From Euryodendron excelsum (taxonomy: Eukaryota; Streptophyta; Magnoliopsida; Ericales; Pentaphylacaceae): a DNA stretch of 64,000 bases. Under the pieces are notes generated by a model. The model saw only the letters and a list, made by a program, of their open reading frames with translations. It was not told the DNA's origin and searched no databases. The translations under genes were made by a program, and so were the position numbers. The DNA is taken from positions 34,606,001-34,670,000 of the forward strand of contig CM065397.1 of assembly GCA_033060915.1 (NCBI GenBank), written 5' to 3'. Below, one piece after another: positions 34,368 through 46,962 of this stretch (within the stretch, counting starts at the first letter, position 1; each line of letters begins with the position of its first letter).

Positions 34368-36752
34368 TGTCGTGCTCCGATTTTTCGCGCTCGAGATATA
34401 CACACAACTGAGAAAAATATGGTACTCTGTTATTAGAACTCATCCTCCTAGAAGGACGAGTGCGATTAGGTTTGACGACGAGTGTGATTAAGTTTAAATT
34501 GAAAATTAATTTGAATAAGGGCTTTCGAAAAAGATTTGGAGTTGCCATCTAACTTGATTAAAGTGAGTTAGGTCATCTAAAACTAAGCGCAATCTGAATA
34601 TTAAACATAGGGTTTTTGAAAACTTCCTCAAGAGACGGTTTGTTGAAAAAATAGGTTATTTGGAAACCTATGGAAAGATTTAAGCCCTTTTTGAAAATTA
34701 ACTCCGTTTTGGTCTTTGAAAGCAGTGATTCTAAATTTAGAGGTTGGTTACATATAGAGAAGATGCACTAGGCTATCACCCTACCCCACCCTTGCGGTAC
34801 CTACATATCTATTCACCATAGGTTCATTCAATTAGAATCTTTAATTATTCAATGTCCTATACTATCCACTTTGAAAAGAGAGTTTTGGAAAAAGATTTGA
34901 TATGATACATAACATGCAAGTGCAAGAAAAAGATTTGATTTTGAAAATATATTTGAAGAAAGATTTGAAGCTTGAAAAAGGGTTATAGAAATTGAAAATT
35001 GAAAATAGATTATGGAATTGGAAATTTAAAATAGATTATGAGAATTGAAAACTTGAAAAAGGTTGTGACCAAACCCGTGAGGGTTGCCAATGTATCCCTT
35101 TGTTGGGAATCAGGTCAGTCGTAGTTTGAACAAGAATCTGATTGAAAATAGACACTTTGAGGTTTTTAAAAGTTTAATTTGAAAAGTTTTAATTTGAAAA
35201 GGATTTGATTTGAACTTTCAATGGAAGATTTAAAATTGAAATTGAAATCAAACTTGAATTTAAAATTAGACCTTGAATTGACTTTGATTTGAAATTGAAC
35301 TTGAAGATTTGAAATTGACTTGAAATAAGAAGGTTTGATTTAGACTTAAAAAGTTTGATTTTAGAAAATAGAATTAGGAAACATGGGATTTAGAAAAGAT
35401 TGGAAATGATTTGATTTGATTTAGAAACACTTGACTTGGAATGGTTGAAAAAGATTTGAAAGAATTTAGAAAGTTAAGGTTTTGGAAAGATTGGATTTTG
35501 GAAAGCTTTGAATTAGGAAAGTTTCAATTTAGAAAAATTCTATTTTAGAAAAATGCCAAATTAGGAAAGTTTCATTTTAGAAAAGTTTTCATTTTAGGAA
35601 AGTTGTGAATTAAGAAAGTTTCCTTTTTAAGAAAGAGTTGATTGTGGAAAGATTTGAATTTGGAAAGTTTTGAATTTAGGAATATTTGAACTTAAAAAGA
35701 TTGAAATTTGGAAAGATTTGAAAGTTTGAAATTAGAAAAGTTTTGAAATTTGGAAAGATTTGTTTAAGTTGAATTTGGAAAGGTTTGAAATTAGGAAAAG
35801 TTTGAAAGTTTGAAACTAGAAAAGATTAGAATTACGAAATATTTAAATTTAGGAAAGATTTATTTCTATTTCCTAAAGTGGAAGATTAGATTTTATTTTC
35901 AAAAATAGATGATTTGATTATGTTTTCAAAGTTAGAAAATTGGATTGGTTTCCTAAATTGGAAGATTTGATTTGACATGTAATTGGAAATGTTAAGTTTT
36001 GGAAGTCTTGAATCTGGAAACCTATGATTTGGAGCAAAATAGAAAGTCATGATTTTATGAAAAGGGAACTAGAGTTTCCTAATCATGGACTCTAGGGCAT
36101 GACTTGGACTCCAACACAAAGAGTTTTGTGGAAAATAGATCTTTGAAAAGAGTTTTTAGGAAGTAGATTTTTTAAAACAACTTTTAAGAAGTAGATTTGC
36201 AAAATAGTTTAGGAAGAGATTTGAATATGAACTTTGACAAGTCTTTTGAATATCTCATTTTCCTAAAACTATTCTTACTATGAAAATATTAGAACCATTC
36301 TAGGGTTATGATTTTGAAAACAAAAAGGGGTTTGAAATATGAAGTATAATGATCACATTAAATATCACACTTTCCTAAAACAACCCTAACCATGGAATGG
36401 CTAGAATCATCTTAAGATTGTGGTTTTGATAAAAACGTTGTAGGGTTTACACCCAAAGTTTGGACTTTGATAGTCACGATGAATATAACACTTCCCTAAA
36501 ACAACCCTAACCATAGAATGGTTATAATCACTTTAGGATCGTGATTTTGAAAACAAGTTTGAAAAAGAAGATTTTAAATGCAAGTTTTGAAAGAGAGTTT
36601 TGATGCAAGTTTGAAAGCAATTTTTAATGGATGTATGAATATGACTTTCACAATGCAAAAAGGTCGTGCACATATAAGGTTAGACTTCACTACATACTCA
36701 AGGGGCCGAACCTACAGCATCAAATGTTGGACTAAAAGAAAGCCCCCAATTC
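34368..36752 (-). repeat. LTR fragment G (U5), minus orientation
   Basis: The left edge TGTCGTGCTCCGATTTTTCG is the complement of the family 3' end. It is followed by CATCCTCCTAGAAGGACGAG, then AG-rich (reversed TTTCC) U5. Homologous to 49311-52093 of solo LTR D. It ends at GGACTAAAAGAAAGCCCC, without TATA or U3, at the junction with fragment H. Confidence 0.7.
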
Positions 36753-38592
36753 TAAGATGATTTTAGCCATTATATAGTTAGGGTTATTTTAGGAAGGTGT
36801 TACATTCAGTATGATCATTATGATCCATGTTTTAAACCCTAGTTGTTGTCTAGTTTACAACCCTAGAATGGTTATAGTTTTTTCATGATTAGAATTGTTT
36901 TAGGAAAGTGAGATATATTCAAGAGACTTGCAAAAGTCTATATTCAAACCCCTTTCCAAATGGTTTTGCAAATCTACTTTCTAAAAACTCTTTTTAAAGA
37001 TCTACTTTCCAAAATCTCTTTTTCTAGAAGTCCAAGTCAAGCACTAGAATCCATGATTAGGAAACCCTAATTCCTTTCTTAAAATTATGACTTTCTATTT
37101 GCCTCAAATCATGGATTTTTAGAACTCTATTTTTACATAAAATCATAGATTTCCAAATTCAAGATTTCTAAAACTAAAGTTTTTCAATTTCAATTCAAAC
37201 TAAATCTTTTCCAAATAGGAAACAAAATCAAATCCTTTATTTTTGAAAATAAAATTCAATGTTCCACTTTAGAAAATTTAAATCAAATCTTTTCTAATTT
37301 CAAACCTTTCCAAATTTCGACTTTCTAAATTTCAAACTTTCAAATCTTTCTAAATTCAAACATTTCAAAATTCAAATCTTTCTAAAAATAAAATTTTTCT
37401 TAAAAAGGAAACTTTCCTAATTCAAAACTTTTCTAAAATCTAACTTTCTAAAATCAAATCTTTCTAAAAATAAAATTTTTCTTAAAAAGGAAACTTTCCT
37501 AATTCAAAACTTTTCTAAAATCTAACTTTCTAAAATCAAATCTTTCTATTTCAATTGTATGCTTCAACCATAGGTTACCTAAGTTCTAGGATGTCCAAAC
37601 CCTAGTTCAACTCTAACTCTAAAGTTAGGAAGCTTTAACTCTCTTCTAAAAACTAAAGTCTAAAACCAAGACGGTTTTCAAACTTCAATTCAATTCAAAT
37701 TGATTTCAAAGTTCAAGTCAGTCTTTTCAAATCGAGTCAAAGTGCAATTTCAAATCAAAGTCAATTCGAAGTTCAATTTTAAATCAAAGTCAATTTCAAA
37801 TCAAAGTTCCATTTTTAATCTTTCAATTAAAGTTCAAATTAAACTCTTTTCAAATCAAACTTTTCAAAGACCCCAAAGTGTATTTTCAAGTCAAACAAGA
37901 CCTCAAAGTGTCTATTTTCAATCGCACCCCTAGTCCAAATTACGACTGACCTGATTCTTAACAAAGGGTTACGTAGGCAACCCTTATGGGCCCAATCACA
38001 ACCTTTTTCAAGTTTTCAATTCCACAACCTTTTTCAAGTTTCCAATTCCAACAACCTCTTTTAAACTTTGAATCTTTTTCAAAATTCTTTTCAAAGTGGA
38101 TATAATTGGACATTTGTTAATTGGATATTCTAAATGAGTGAACCTAGGGTGAAAAGACATGTAGGTACCGCAAGGCCAGGGTAGGATGATAGCCTAGTGC
38201 ATTTTCCTTATATATAACCAACCTCCGAACCTAGAATCACTATTTTCGAGAGACCAAAAATGGAGTAATTATTCAAAAAGGGCTTAAATTTTTCCAAAAA
38301 TTGCGAAACAACCTATTTTTCTCCAAAAAAAAAAATCCTCTCTTAAGGAAATTTCCAAAACCTTTTCAAAAATCCTAAATTTAATCTTCGGATTGCACTT
38401 AGTTTTAGGTGACCTAACTCACCTTAACAAAGTTAGGTGGCGACTCCAAATCATTTCCAAAAGCCCTTATTCAAATCAATTTTTAATTCAAACCTAGTCG
38501 CACTTGTCCTTTTAGGAGGATGAGTTCTAACGAGAGAGTACCACGTTTTTCTCACCTGTATTTTCTCAAGTGCGAAAAATTGTGGCGTGATA
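36753..38592 (+). repeat. LTR fragment H (U5), plus orientation
   Basis: It starts 'TAAGATGATTTTAGCC' inside U5, matching LTR I from about 40688. It carries the family block around 37940-37985 (ATTACGACTGACCTGATTC, ACGTAGGCAACCC) and the end signature TTTTAGGAGGATGAGTTCTA, finishing GGCGTGATA at 38592. No U3 or TATA. It faces away from fragment G, making a 4.2-kb imperfect inverted pair. Confidence 0.7.
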
Positions 38593-38757
38593 GTGCTTTT
38601 GAACAATTTTAATCTTCTCAGTTGTATTTTGAACCATTTTAAGGCCCAACAACTGTATCTCTCCCCTATTACTCCAACATACTGGAGTTTGGCACCAACG
38701 TTCGTACAAAACTTCAAATGGAGCCATCCCAATACTAGATTGATAACTGTAGCGTAA
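38593..38757 (-). pseudogene. chromovirus integrase fragment
   Basis: Minus strand: YQSSIGMAPFEVLY, then WCQTPVCW and LLGLKMVQNTTEKIK, typical of the integrase core end to C-terminal region of plant chromoviruses. It is the downstream continuation of the integrase at 42963-43240 but lacks about 60 nt between them. It is cut on the left by LTR fragment H and on the right by LTR I. Confidence 0.75.
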
Positions 38758-41700
38758 GCATCCCATTTTTGGATGCTCTGCAATCTCTAGCGTAACCAGA
38801 CTCACTTTGAAATTGACACAGACATATTCAAGCCCAAACTAGCTTTCCAGACTCATCCAGTCAATCATTTGCTTTGCGAGCCCGCCAGGCCCAATAGAAG
38901 TGAAACGAAAAAAGTACCCTTAGAGTATCATTTAGTCCAATTCTAGTAGGCACATCTTCTTAAAGACAGTAAGTCCCTATTTCAACCCCAATTCCAATTT
39001 CAATTCTAGTCCAAGTCAATCAAACTCAATCTGGCCCGTCTTTCGAGAAAGTTGATCTGTCAAACTGTAAATCTATCTAGCATGGTGCGTTATCTGAGAA
39101 AACTCCTCAGAACTATAAGTCCCTTCAAACCAGTCAACCAGGATGGAACCCAAGTCCCTGGGGTGGTAGAGCGGTTCACTTCTAACGCCTACTAGCCCAC
39201 CAACATAGAATGTCCATTATCTCACACGTCGATCAGGAAAGTACTTAAGGCCTCGAGATGATAAGGCCATTTAGTAGCTTCTAGAGATCAGGTAGTCTCT
39301 AGAATGAATGCACACCATCGGAGTGACGGAAACACTCACAAACATTGCAACCATCAGAGTGGCAGAAACACTCACAAATAGGTTGACATTGGAAATTGCC
39401 CACAAACTCCCTATGTCACGGTACTAAACTCGTCTCTTGGCCGTAACATGTTTACTGAAAGACGAGATACCTTTAGAACCACATCAGCTCTGGGTATCAA
39501 ACCAATTACCTTCTAAGCACACTTTTAACTGTATTTCCAACATCCCTGTACCTTTTTAGACCATTTTGAGTCCATTCTAGTAAACCTAGTGTAAAATAAC
39601 TATTTTGCCCCAAGTGGGCCGGTCTCCTCTTCCAACCATACCGGTTCTGGGTATCAAACTAGCAATCCTTCGAAGTACTCTTGATAGTATTTCTAACCTT
39701 TCAATCCTATATTGGTCAATTCCAAACTAGTTTCAGTGTTTTACTGTTCAAATGACCATTTTCCCCTGGAGGGCCGATCACCCTTTTCAACCACACTGGC
39801 TCTAGTTATCAAATTGGCTACTTCCAGGATGCTCTTTTAGAGGTTTCCGTCCATCCCCGACAATCCGGATCATTCCCAAACATTTTGGAGTCACTCTTAC
39901 TAAAGCCAAGCTAAAAATTACATGGTAATCACTAGGACAGGCACCCCAAATCTTCAGTCTTGCATCTCAAGGGTCAAAAGAACTATTTTTAGTTGCCTCA
40001 AAAGTTTCCCAAAGGGACTGGCGCCAAGCCAAAAAATGGCCTAGTGCCACTCCTAGTAGCACCAAGCTTAAAAGCTAATTGGTGCCACTGCAACAAGCGC
40101 CAGTTCTTGTTCTTATTTCCTATAAATATAGACTTCCTCCTGCGTAAAAGGGTCTGCAAACTTAATCCAAAGTGATGCCTCACTAAAAACAGGCTTCAAA
40201 ACCCTAGTTTTCTCAAGTTTCCTTCAAACCTTAGCCTCCCAACACTCCAAACACACAAACCCTAGCTTCTATACACTCCATACACTCAAATACAAGCATT
40301 CAATCATCCATTGAAGATCAAGTGCTACGTGTTCAAAGCTCTCAAATAAAGGCAAACAAAGCAAACAAAGTCATCAAAGCAAAGGAAAAACAAAGTAGGA
40401 TTTCGATTTAGTTTATGCAATTCCCCCCTCTCTATTCTCTCTACAAGAGAATCACCATGCCAGGGATTTTCTTGAAGTTCTCCCTAAGATAGTATTGGTT
40501 CGGCCCCATTGGTTATGTGGTGAAGTCTAACCTTATATGTTATTGTCCTTATTGCATTATGGTTGTCATTTTCATGCATTACATTCAATATTGCATTCAA
40601 AGTTGTTTTCTAACTTGCATCAAAGTTCTCCTTCAAAACTTGCATTCAAAATCTCATTCTTTCAAACTTGTTTTCAAAACCACAATCTTAGGATGATTCT
40701 AGACCTTCCATGGTTGGGGTCGTTTTAGGAAAGTGTTACATTCAATATGACCTTCAAGGTTCAAAGTTTGGGTTCAAACCCTAAATTGTTTTTCAATAAA
40801 TCACAATTCTATAGTGATTCTAGCCAATTCATGGTTGGGGTTGCTTTAAAAAAGTGTTACATTCAATGGGATCATCAAGGTCCAAATCTTATTTTCAAAC
40901 CCTAATTGTTTTCAAAATCATAGCCCTAGAATGGTCCTAATCCTTTCATGATTAGAATCGTTTTAGGAAAGTGAGATATTCAAAAAATTTGAAAAAGTCC
41001 ATATTCAAAACTTTCCAAAATAGTTTTTGCAAATCCACTTCCTAAAAAGCTCTCTTCAAATATCTACTTTCTAAAAACTCCTTCTCTTGGAGTCCAAGTC
41101 AAGCCTTAGAATCCATGATTAGGAAACCCTAATTCTTTTCTTAAAATCATGACTTTCTATTTGCTTCAAATCACAACTTCCCAAAATCTTTTCCTACATA
41201 AAATCATAGATTCCAAATTCCAGATTTCCAAAACTAAAGCCTTCCAATTTCGAGTCAAATCAAAATTTTCAATTTTGGAAACTAAATCAAATCCTCTATT
41301 TTTTAAAAATAAAATCTAATATTTTTCTTTAGGAAATAGAAATCAAATCTTTTCTAATTTCAATATTTCTAAATTCCAAAACTTTCTTTTTAAAAACTTT
41401 TCAAAAAACAAATCTTTCCTTTTTCAATTGAGATCCAATGTTTTCAAGTGCTTTGCATGAACTCTAGGTCTTAGGATGTCAAATCCCAAGTTATCTCAAT
41501 CCTAGATCAAACCTTTTCAAACTCAACTTTCCAAATTCAACTTTTCAAATCTTATTTCCAAATTTCAAATTTTTCTAAGTTCAAAACTTTTTCAAATAGA
41601 ACTTTCTTGAAATGGAAGTTTCCTAATTCGAAACATTTCAAAAATAGAACTTTCTTAATTCAAAACTTTCCAAAAATGAAACTTTCCTAATTCAAAACTT

Positions 41701-42765
41701 TCATAAACCAAAACTTTTCAAAATCAAACTTTCTAAAATAAAACCTCTCAAGTTCAAATCAAGTATTTCCAATTCAATTGTATGCTTCAAACCTAGGTTA
41801 CCAAAGCTCTAGGATGCCTAAGTTGTAGTTAACCCTGACCCTAAGTTCGGAAGCTTCAACTCTTTTCTAAACTCAAGTCCAAAGCAAGGTGATTTTCAAA
41901 CTCCAATTCAAGTTAAGATGACTTCAAAGTTCAATTCAAGTGTTTCAAATCAAATTCAATTTCAACTCCAAGTTTAATTTAAAATCCTTCAATCAAAGTT
42001 CAAAATCAAACCTTTTCAAGTCAAACTTTTCAAAAACCTCAAAGTGTCTATTTTGAATCGGACCCTCTGTCTAAATTACAACTGACCTGATTCCCAACAA
42101 AGGGATACGTAGGCAACCCACATGAGTGCGGTCACAACCTTTTTCAAGTTTTCAATTTTCACAACCTTTTTCTAACCTCAAATTCCCTTTTCAAATTTAT
42201 TTTTAAAACCAAATCATTTTCTTGAACTTGTATACCATGCATCATGACAAACGTTTTTCCAAAATTTTTTTCAAAGTAGATAGCATTGGACATTTGTTAA
42301 TTGGAGATCCTAAATGAGTGAACCTAAGGTAGAAAGACATGTAGGTATTGTAAGGGCGAGATATGGTAATAGTCTAGTGCATCTTTCCTATATGTAACCA
42401 ACCCTTAGGCCATAAATCACTGTTTTTGAGAGACCAAAACCGGAGTCATTTTTCAAAAAAGGCTTAAACATTTTCCAAAGGTTTCCAAACAACTTGTTTT
42501 TCAAAAAAAATCCTCTCTCGAGGAAGTTTTCAAAATCTTTTTCAAAAACCCAAAGTTTAATCTTTGAATTACACTTAGTTTTAAGTGACTTAACTCACCT
42601 TATAAAGTTAGGTGGCGACTCTAAATATTTTTCAAAAATCCTTATTCAAATCAATTTTCAATTCATACCTAGATGCACTAGCCCTTCTAGGAGGATGAGT
42701 TCCAATGACAAAGTACTGTGCATTTTTTCCACTGTTCTCGAGTGTGAAAAAACCGAGGCACGACA
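38753..42765 (+). repeat. LTR I, plus orientation
   Basis: A 4-kb Tat-like LTR. It starts (C)GTAAGCATCCC with the initial T mutated and ends GAGGCACGACA. U3 has the CTGGGTATC modules (39490-39800), a decayed 9-3-9 dyad (40043-40063, two mismatches) and TATAAATA (40121-40128). ACAAA|GTAGGA at 40395 is donor-like. U5 is T-rich, with ACTGACCTGATTC near 42085 and the end signature. No PPT lies before it and no PBS after it. No coding sequence. Confidence 0.75.
40121..40128 (+). promoter_or_regulatory. TATA box of LTR I
   Basis: TATAAATA, 274 nt before the donor-like GT at 40395. Confidence 0.65.
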
Positions 42766-42962
42766 ACTTCAACTAGAATTGGGCCAAATGATACTCTAAG
42801 GGTATTTTGGTCATTTTGCTTCTATTGGGCCTGGTAGGCTCGTGAACTGATTGATTGACTTGATTGAATCTAAAAAGTCGATTTGGGCTTGAATATATCT
42901 GTGTCGGTTGGAAAGTGAGTCTAGTTAGGCCGGAGATTACCGAATAGGCAAAAATGGGGTGC
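42766..42962 (-). repeat. inverted LTR-start fragment beside LTR I
   Basis: Read on the minus strand it begins TAAGCACCCCATTTTTGCC and runs through TATTCAAGCCCAAAT, CAGGCCCAATAGAAG and CCCTTAGAGTATCATTT to stop exactly at the CA end of LTR I. It matches the first ~200 bp of LTR I (38753-38952) at roughly 80% by eye, so the 4.2-kb block has inverted ends. Confidence 0.7.
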
Positions 42963-44371
42963 TTAGAGCTCCACTAGGAGCCCGGCTTGAATAGTGCTCT
43001 CTGATTACCCATCAGTTTGAGGTGAAATGTTGTGCTAAACTTCAAAGTTGTACCCATAGCTTGCTGTAAATTAGGCCAAAATCTAGAAGTAAATATTAGA
43101 TCCCTGTCTGCAACTATAGACACTAGAGCACCATGTAACCTCACAATCTCATCAACATATAACTTAGCATTCCTGTCAAGAGTATAAGTGGTTTTAACTA
43201 GTAAGAAATGAGCTAATTTAGTCAACTTATCAACAATCACCCAAATAGAATCAAATCAACTTTGGGTTATGGGTAATCCCACCACAAAGTCCATAATTAT
43301 GTGCTCCCACTTCCACTGTGAAATAAGAAGAGGTTACAACAAACTTGCCGGCTTTTGATGTTCTGCTTTTACCTGTCGACAAGTTAAGCACTTAGCCACA
43401 AACTCGGCAACCTCTCTTTCCATACTAGGCCACCAATACACTTTTCAAAGATCTCGATATATCTTTGTACTTCGTGGATGCATAGCATATAAAGATTGAT
43501 GTGCCTCTTCCAAAATCTCATTCTTCAAAACTTGATTGTTTGGCACACAAAAACGAGTCCCAAACATCAGTGTATTATTTTATGTATGAAGAAATCAGCT
43601 CTCATTCCATCCTTCAGTTGCTTTCTAATTTTCTCCAATTGTGAATCTTGAGTTTGTAATTCCTGAATTTTGCAAGCAATAAAGGTCTTACCCGAAACTG
43701 TGCTAACACTGTATTACTTTCTATTCTGCCCGATTACATTGACGACATGCCAATCTCCCTGAGGATTTTTGACTTAAAGCATCAGCCACAACATTAGCTC
43801 TTCTCGGGTGATAATAGATAGTACACTCATAATCCTTAATCAATTCCATCCATCTCTGCTGTCTTACATTCAGATCTTTTTGAGTAGACAAATACTTCAA
43901 ACTCTGATAATCGATATACAGATACACAGCTCCCCATATAGATAATGTCTCCACAATTTTAAAGCAAACACCATTGCTGCAAGTTCCTAATCATGAATAG
44001 GATAGTTCCCCTTGTGAGTCTTTAATTGTTTGGAAGCATAGGCCATAACTCTACCTTTTGCATTAATACACAACCAAGACCCTAATGAGAAGCATCACTA
44101 TAAAGTACAAAATCTCCCTTCCCTAAATGAATAGTTAACACTGTTGCTGTAGTCAACTTAACGTTCAATTCTTATAAATTATGTTCACAATCATTCGACC
44201 ATTCAAATTTCACATCCTTACAAGTCAATTTAGCTAACGGTATGGCAATAGTTGAAAATCTTTGAATAAATCTCATGTAATAACTAGTCAATCCCAAGAA
44301 AATTCTAATTTCTGTGGCATTCTTTGATTATTTCCAATTCATTATTGCTTTAATCTTCTTTGGATCAACCC
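42963..44371 (-). pseudogene. chromovirus RT (end), RNase H and integrase remnant
   Basis: Minus strand, read from 44371 leftward: the RT C-terminal part (VDPKKIKAI near the edge, then IFLGL..YYMRFI), RNase H start (LYSDASH near 44100), RNase H end (QSLKYLSTQKDLN, ANVVADALSQKS at 43954-43760), a zinc-finger H-H-C-C block (EEAHQSLYAMHP and CLTC, 43510-43375) and the integrase core (VDKLTKLAHF, IVRLHG.LVSIVADRD, 43240-43080). Many stops and phase shifts make it a pseudogene. RT is cut at 44371 by LTR C and integrase at 42963 by the LTR I block. It resembles the Tekay/Del or Reina-like chromovirus groups. Confidence 0.8.
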
Positions 44372-46942
44372 TATCGTGCCCCGATTTTTGGACACCAATC
44401 CTTATAAGCTCAGGAAAAAGCACAGTGCTCTCTCGTCAGAACTCATCCTCCTAGAAGGACGAGTGCAGCTAGGTTTGATCTTGAAATTGACCTAATTTAA
44501 GGACTTTCTGAAAAAATGAGAGTCGCCGCCCAACATAATTAAAGATGTGTTAGGTCGCTTAAAACTAAGTGTAATTCAAAGACTAAACTTAGGTTTTTGA
44601 AAAGGTTTAGAAAATGTCCTTTTTAAGAAGGTTTTTGAAAAAGAGGTTTTAATAACCTTTTGAAAGCCCTTTTGAAAACGTGACTCCAATTTTGATATTT
44701 GAAAAATAAAAATTTATGGCCCAAGGGTTGGTTATGTGTAGGGAAGATATCCTAGGATCATCACCATACCCCGCTCTTTTAGTACCTATATATCTAATCA
44801 CCCTTAATTTACTCACTTCAATCACCAATTACTATTATCCACTTAATATCCACTTTAGAATTTTGAAAATAGAGTTTGGTTATCACTTTTTGGATGAATG
44901 ATGCATGATGCATGTTTTTTAAAAGATGTTTAAAAATAGAAAGTTTTGAAGTGATTTGGGAAGGAAATTATGACTTGGTGGAAATATTTGGAAAGCGGAC
45001 TTGACTTGGAATAAAAATTATGACCACACCATTTTAGATTGTCTGTGTATCTCATTTGGCGATAATCAGGTCATTCGTAGTTTAGGAGAGAGCCTAATAA
45101 AAAAGAGGCACATTGGGGCCTTTGGAATGTTTTGAAAACACATTGAGCTTTTTGAAAATGTTTGAAGGCGCTTTGAGGTCTTTGGAAAAAGAGAACTTGA
45201 GAGTTTACAAAAATGCCTTTGAGGTAGAACTTGGGATGTTTGAAGTGTTTTTGAAATCCGGTTTGAAGGTGATTTAAAATATTTTTGAAATTAACTCAAG
45301 AGAGTATTGAAATATTTGTTTTTTAAAAATGACCCAAGGGGGTTTTGGAAAGGTTTTGGAATACCTCAAAAGAGTTTTGAAAAGTTTTTAAAGTCTTGTT
45401 TTGAAAACTTTGGAGGTAGAGTTTGGTTTAGAAATGCTCGTGCAAACGTGTCTTCGAAAAGTTTTTGAACGTAGTGTTTGAATACATTATTGAAAGGCAT
45501 GTTTAATATTTCATCACCTTTAAAAGATTACTCATGGAAGGAGTAAACTCCTTTAGGGCTATGAATTTTGAAAACATGTTTGGAAAAGGCGGCTAGAGAC
45601 TTCCCTTCTGGTTTTTAAAACTTTAGGGTTATAGAACCTTTCTTAAATATCTCATTTGTACTTGACCAATCCGAACCATGAAAGGATTAGGGTTGCTTCA
45701 AGAATGTGATGTTTGGAAATGTCCCAAGAATGTTCATTTAAACTTTACCTTGATAATTGTGCAATCTAGGAAGGATTTGAAAAAATTGGTCACATCCACT
45801 ATGTTCTACTAGTGTTTCTTAAGAACTTGAAATTTTTGGAGAGCTTGAAAGGTGTTTGGAAGACTGAGATACCATCTCAGCAAGCGTGCATAAAAACACA
45901 CTTTTGTGGAGGGTCTATGATACTCTCCGTGTATGTTTAAAAGTAGTAGTTTTTGGGACACGCAATCAAGGCCTTCAGAAAGCGATCTCTCCGATCGAAC
46001 CGTACCGATGGAAAGTGCTTTGGAAGTACTTTCAAGAATTCCATAATTTGCACATTTCTCAAATCATTTGATAGTGCGTTTTAACCAAAGAATTGGAGAA
46101 AAAGACAACCTTGGCGGAGCGTCTATGAGACGCTCCAGGGGTTACTAAAAGTGGTAGTTTTTTAGCCATACGATCGAGGGCTTCGGAAAGCAATCTATCC
46201 AATCGAACCGTATCGATGGAAAGACCTATGGACAAGCTTTTTGAAAATATTCTGATTTACGCATATCTTAAGTCGTTTGATGATGCGGTATAACCCCGGA
46301 ATCGGGAGGAAAAGATGATCCCAGTGGAGCATCTGCGAAACGCTCCAGGGGACTTTTGCTGAGTTTAAAGTGTTTGAGGTCACTAGGCTCACCTTGGATT
46401 GTGGGTATATGATAGGATTTGTCGATTTGGTATCCAGAGCTGGTGTGGTTTCAGGGTGCGTTCTGGCCACCAGCGGTAAAATAGTTATTTTAACCTTAAT
46501 TTATCGAAAGGGGTCAGGGTGGATTGGGGTGTCATAGTAAGCATGCCGGACTGTTCAGGGATGGTCCTGGAAGATGTTTTCACTTTTTGGTGGGATTTGT
46601 ACTGTGCTAAGGTGCCTAGGGCAAAACGATCATTTTGACTGGAGTTAACCAGAATGGGACCGAAATTAGTTAGGATGCCATAGTGAGTATGCCTAACTGC
46701 CTAGGAATATTTTGGAAGGTTGATCTTATCGTCTTGAAGGATTTTAAACTTTCTCAAAGACGTGCTTGAAGGCCCAAGGGGTAGGTTTGGTTATTAGGCC
46801 TTTGTTGGGCTTAGCAAGCCCGAGAAGCGATTGACTGATTGGATAAGGGTCTAAAAGTTTATTTGGGCTTGAATGTGCTTATGGAGTTTTGAAAGGGAGC
46901 TCAATCAGGTCGGAGATTGCCGAGCTGGCAAAAATGCTTACA
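44372..46942 (-). repeat. 3' LTR of element C (LTR C)
   Basis: On the minus strand it starts TGTAAGCATTTTTGCC (46942) right after a PPT and ends GGGGCACGATA (44372; CA to TA). It belongs with LTR E. Compared with E it lacks about 2.1 kb (E 56400-58535), including TATA, the donor site and the upstream dyads, so it has no visible promoter. U3 keeps three ~209-bp units with dyads. No gene. Confidence 0.75.
45908..46346 (-). promoter_or_regulatory. three 21-bp dyads in U3 of LTR C
   Basis: 45908-45928: GGAGGGTCT/ATACTCTCC, spacer ATG, two mismatches. 46116-46136: GGAGCGTCT/AGACGCTCC, spacer ATG, perfect. 46326-46346: GGAGCATCT/AAACGCTCC, spacer GCG, two mismatches. They sit 208 and 210 bp apart in a tandem triplication shared with LTR E. 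Confidence 0.75.
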
Positions 46943-46962
46943 GATGCCCCTCTTTTTCTGTC
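46943..46962 (-). other. polypurine tract of element C
   Basis: On the minus strand ACAGAAAAAGAGGGGCATC directly precedes the LTR start, matching the PPTs of A and B. Confidence 0.75.

Noticed and set aside
38593..44371. One continuous minus-strand integrase gene
   Set aside because: A 4.2-kb LTR block splits it, about 60 nt are lost at the junction, and many stops interrupt both parts.
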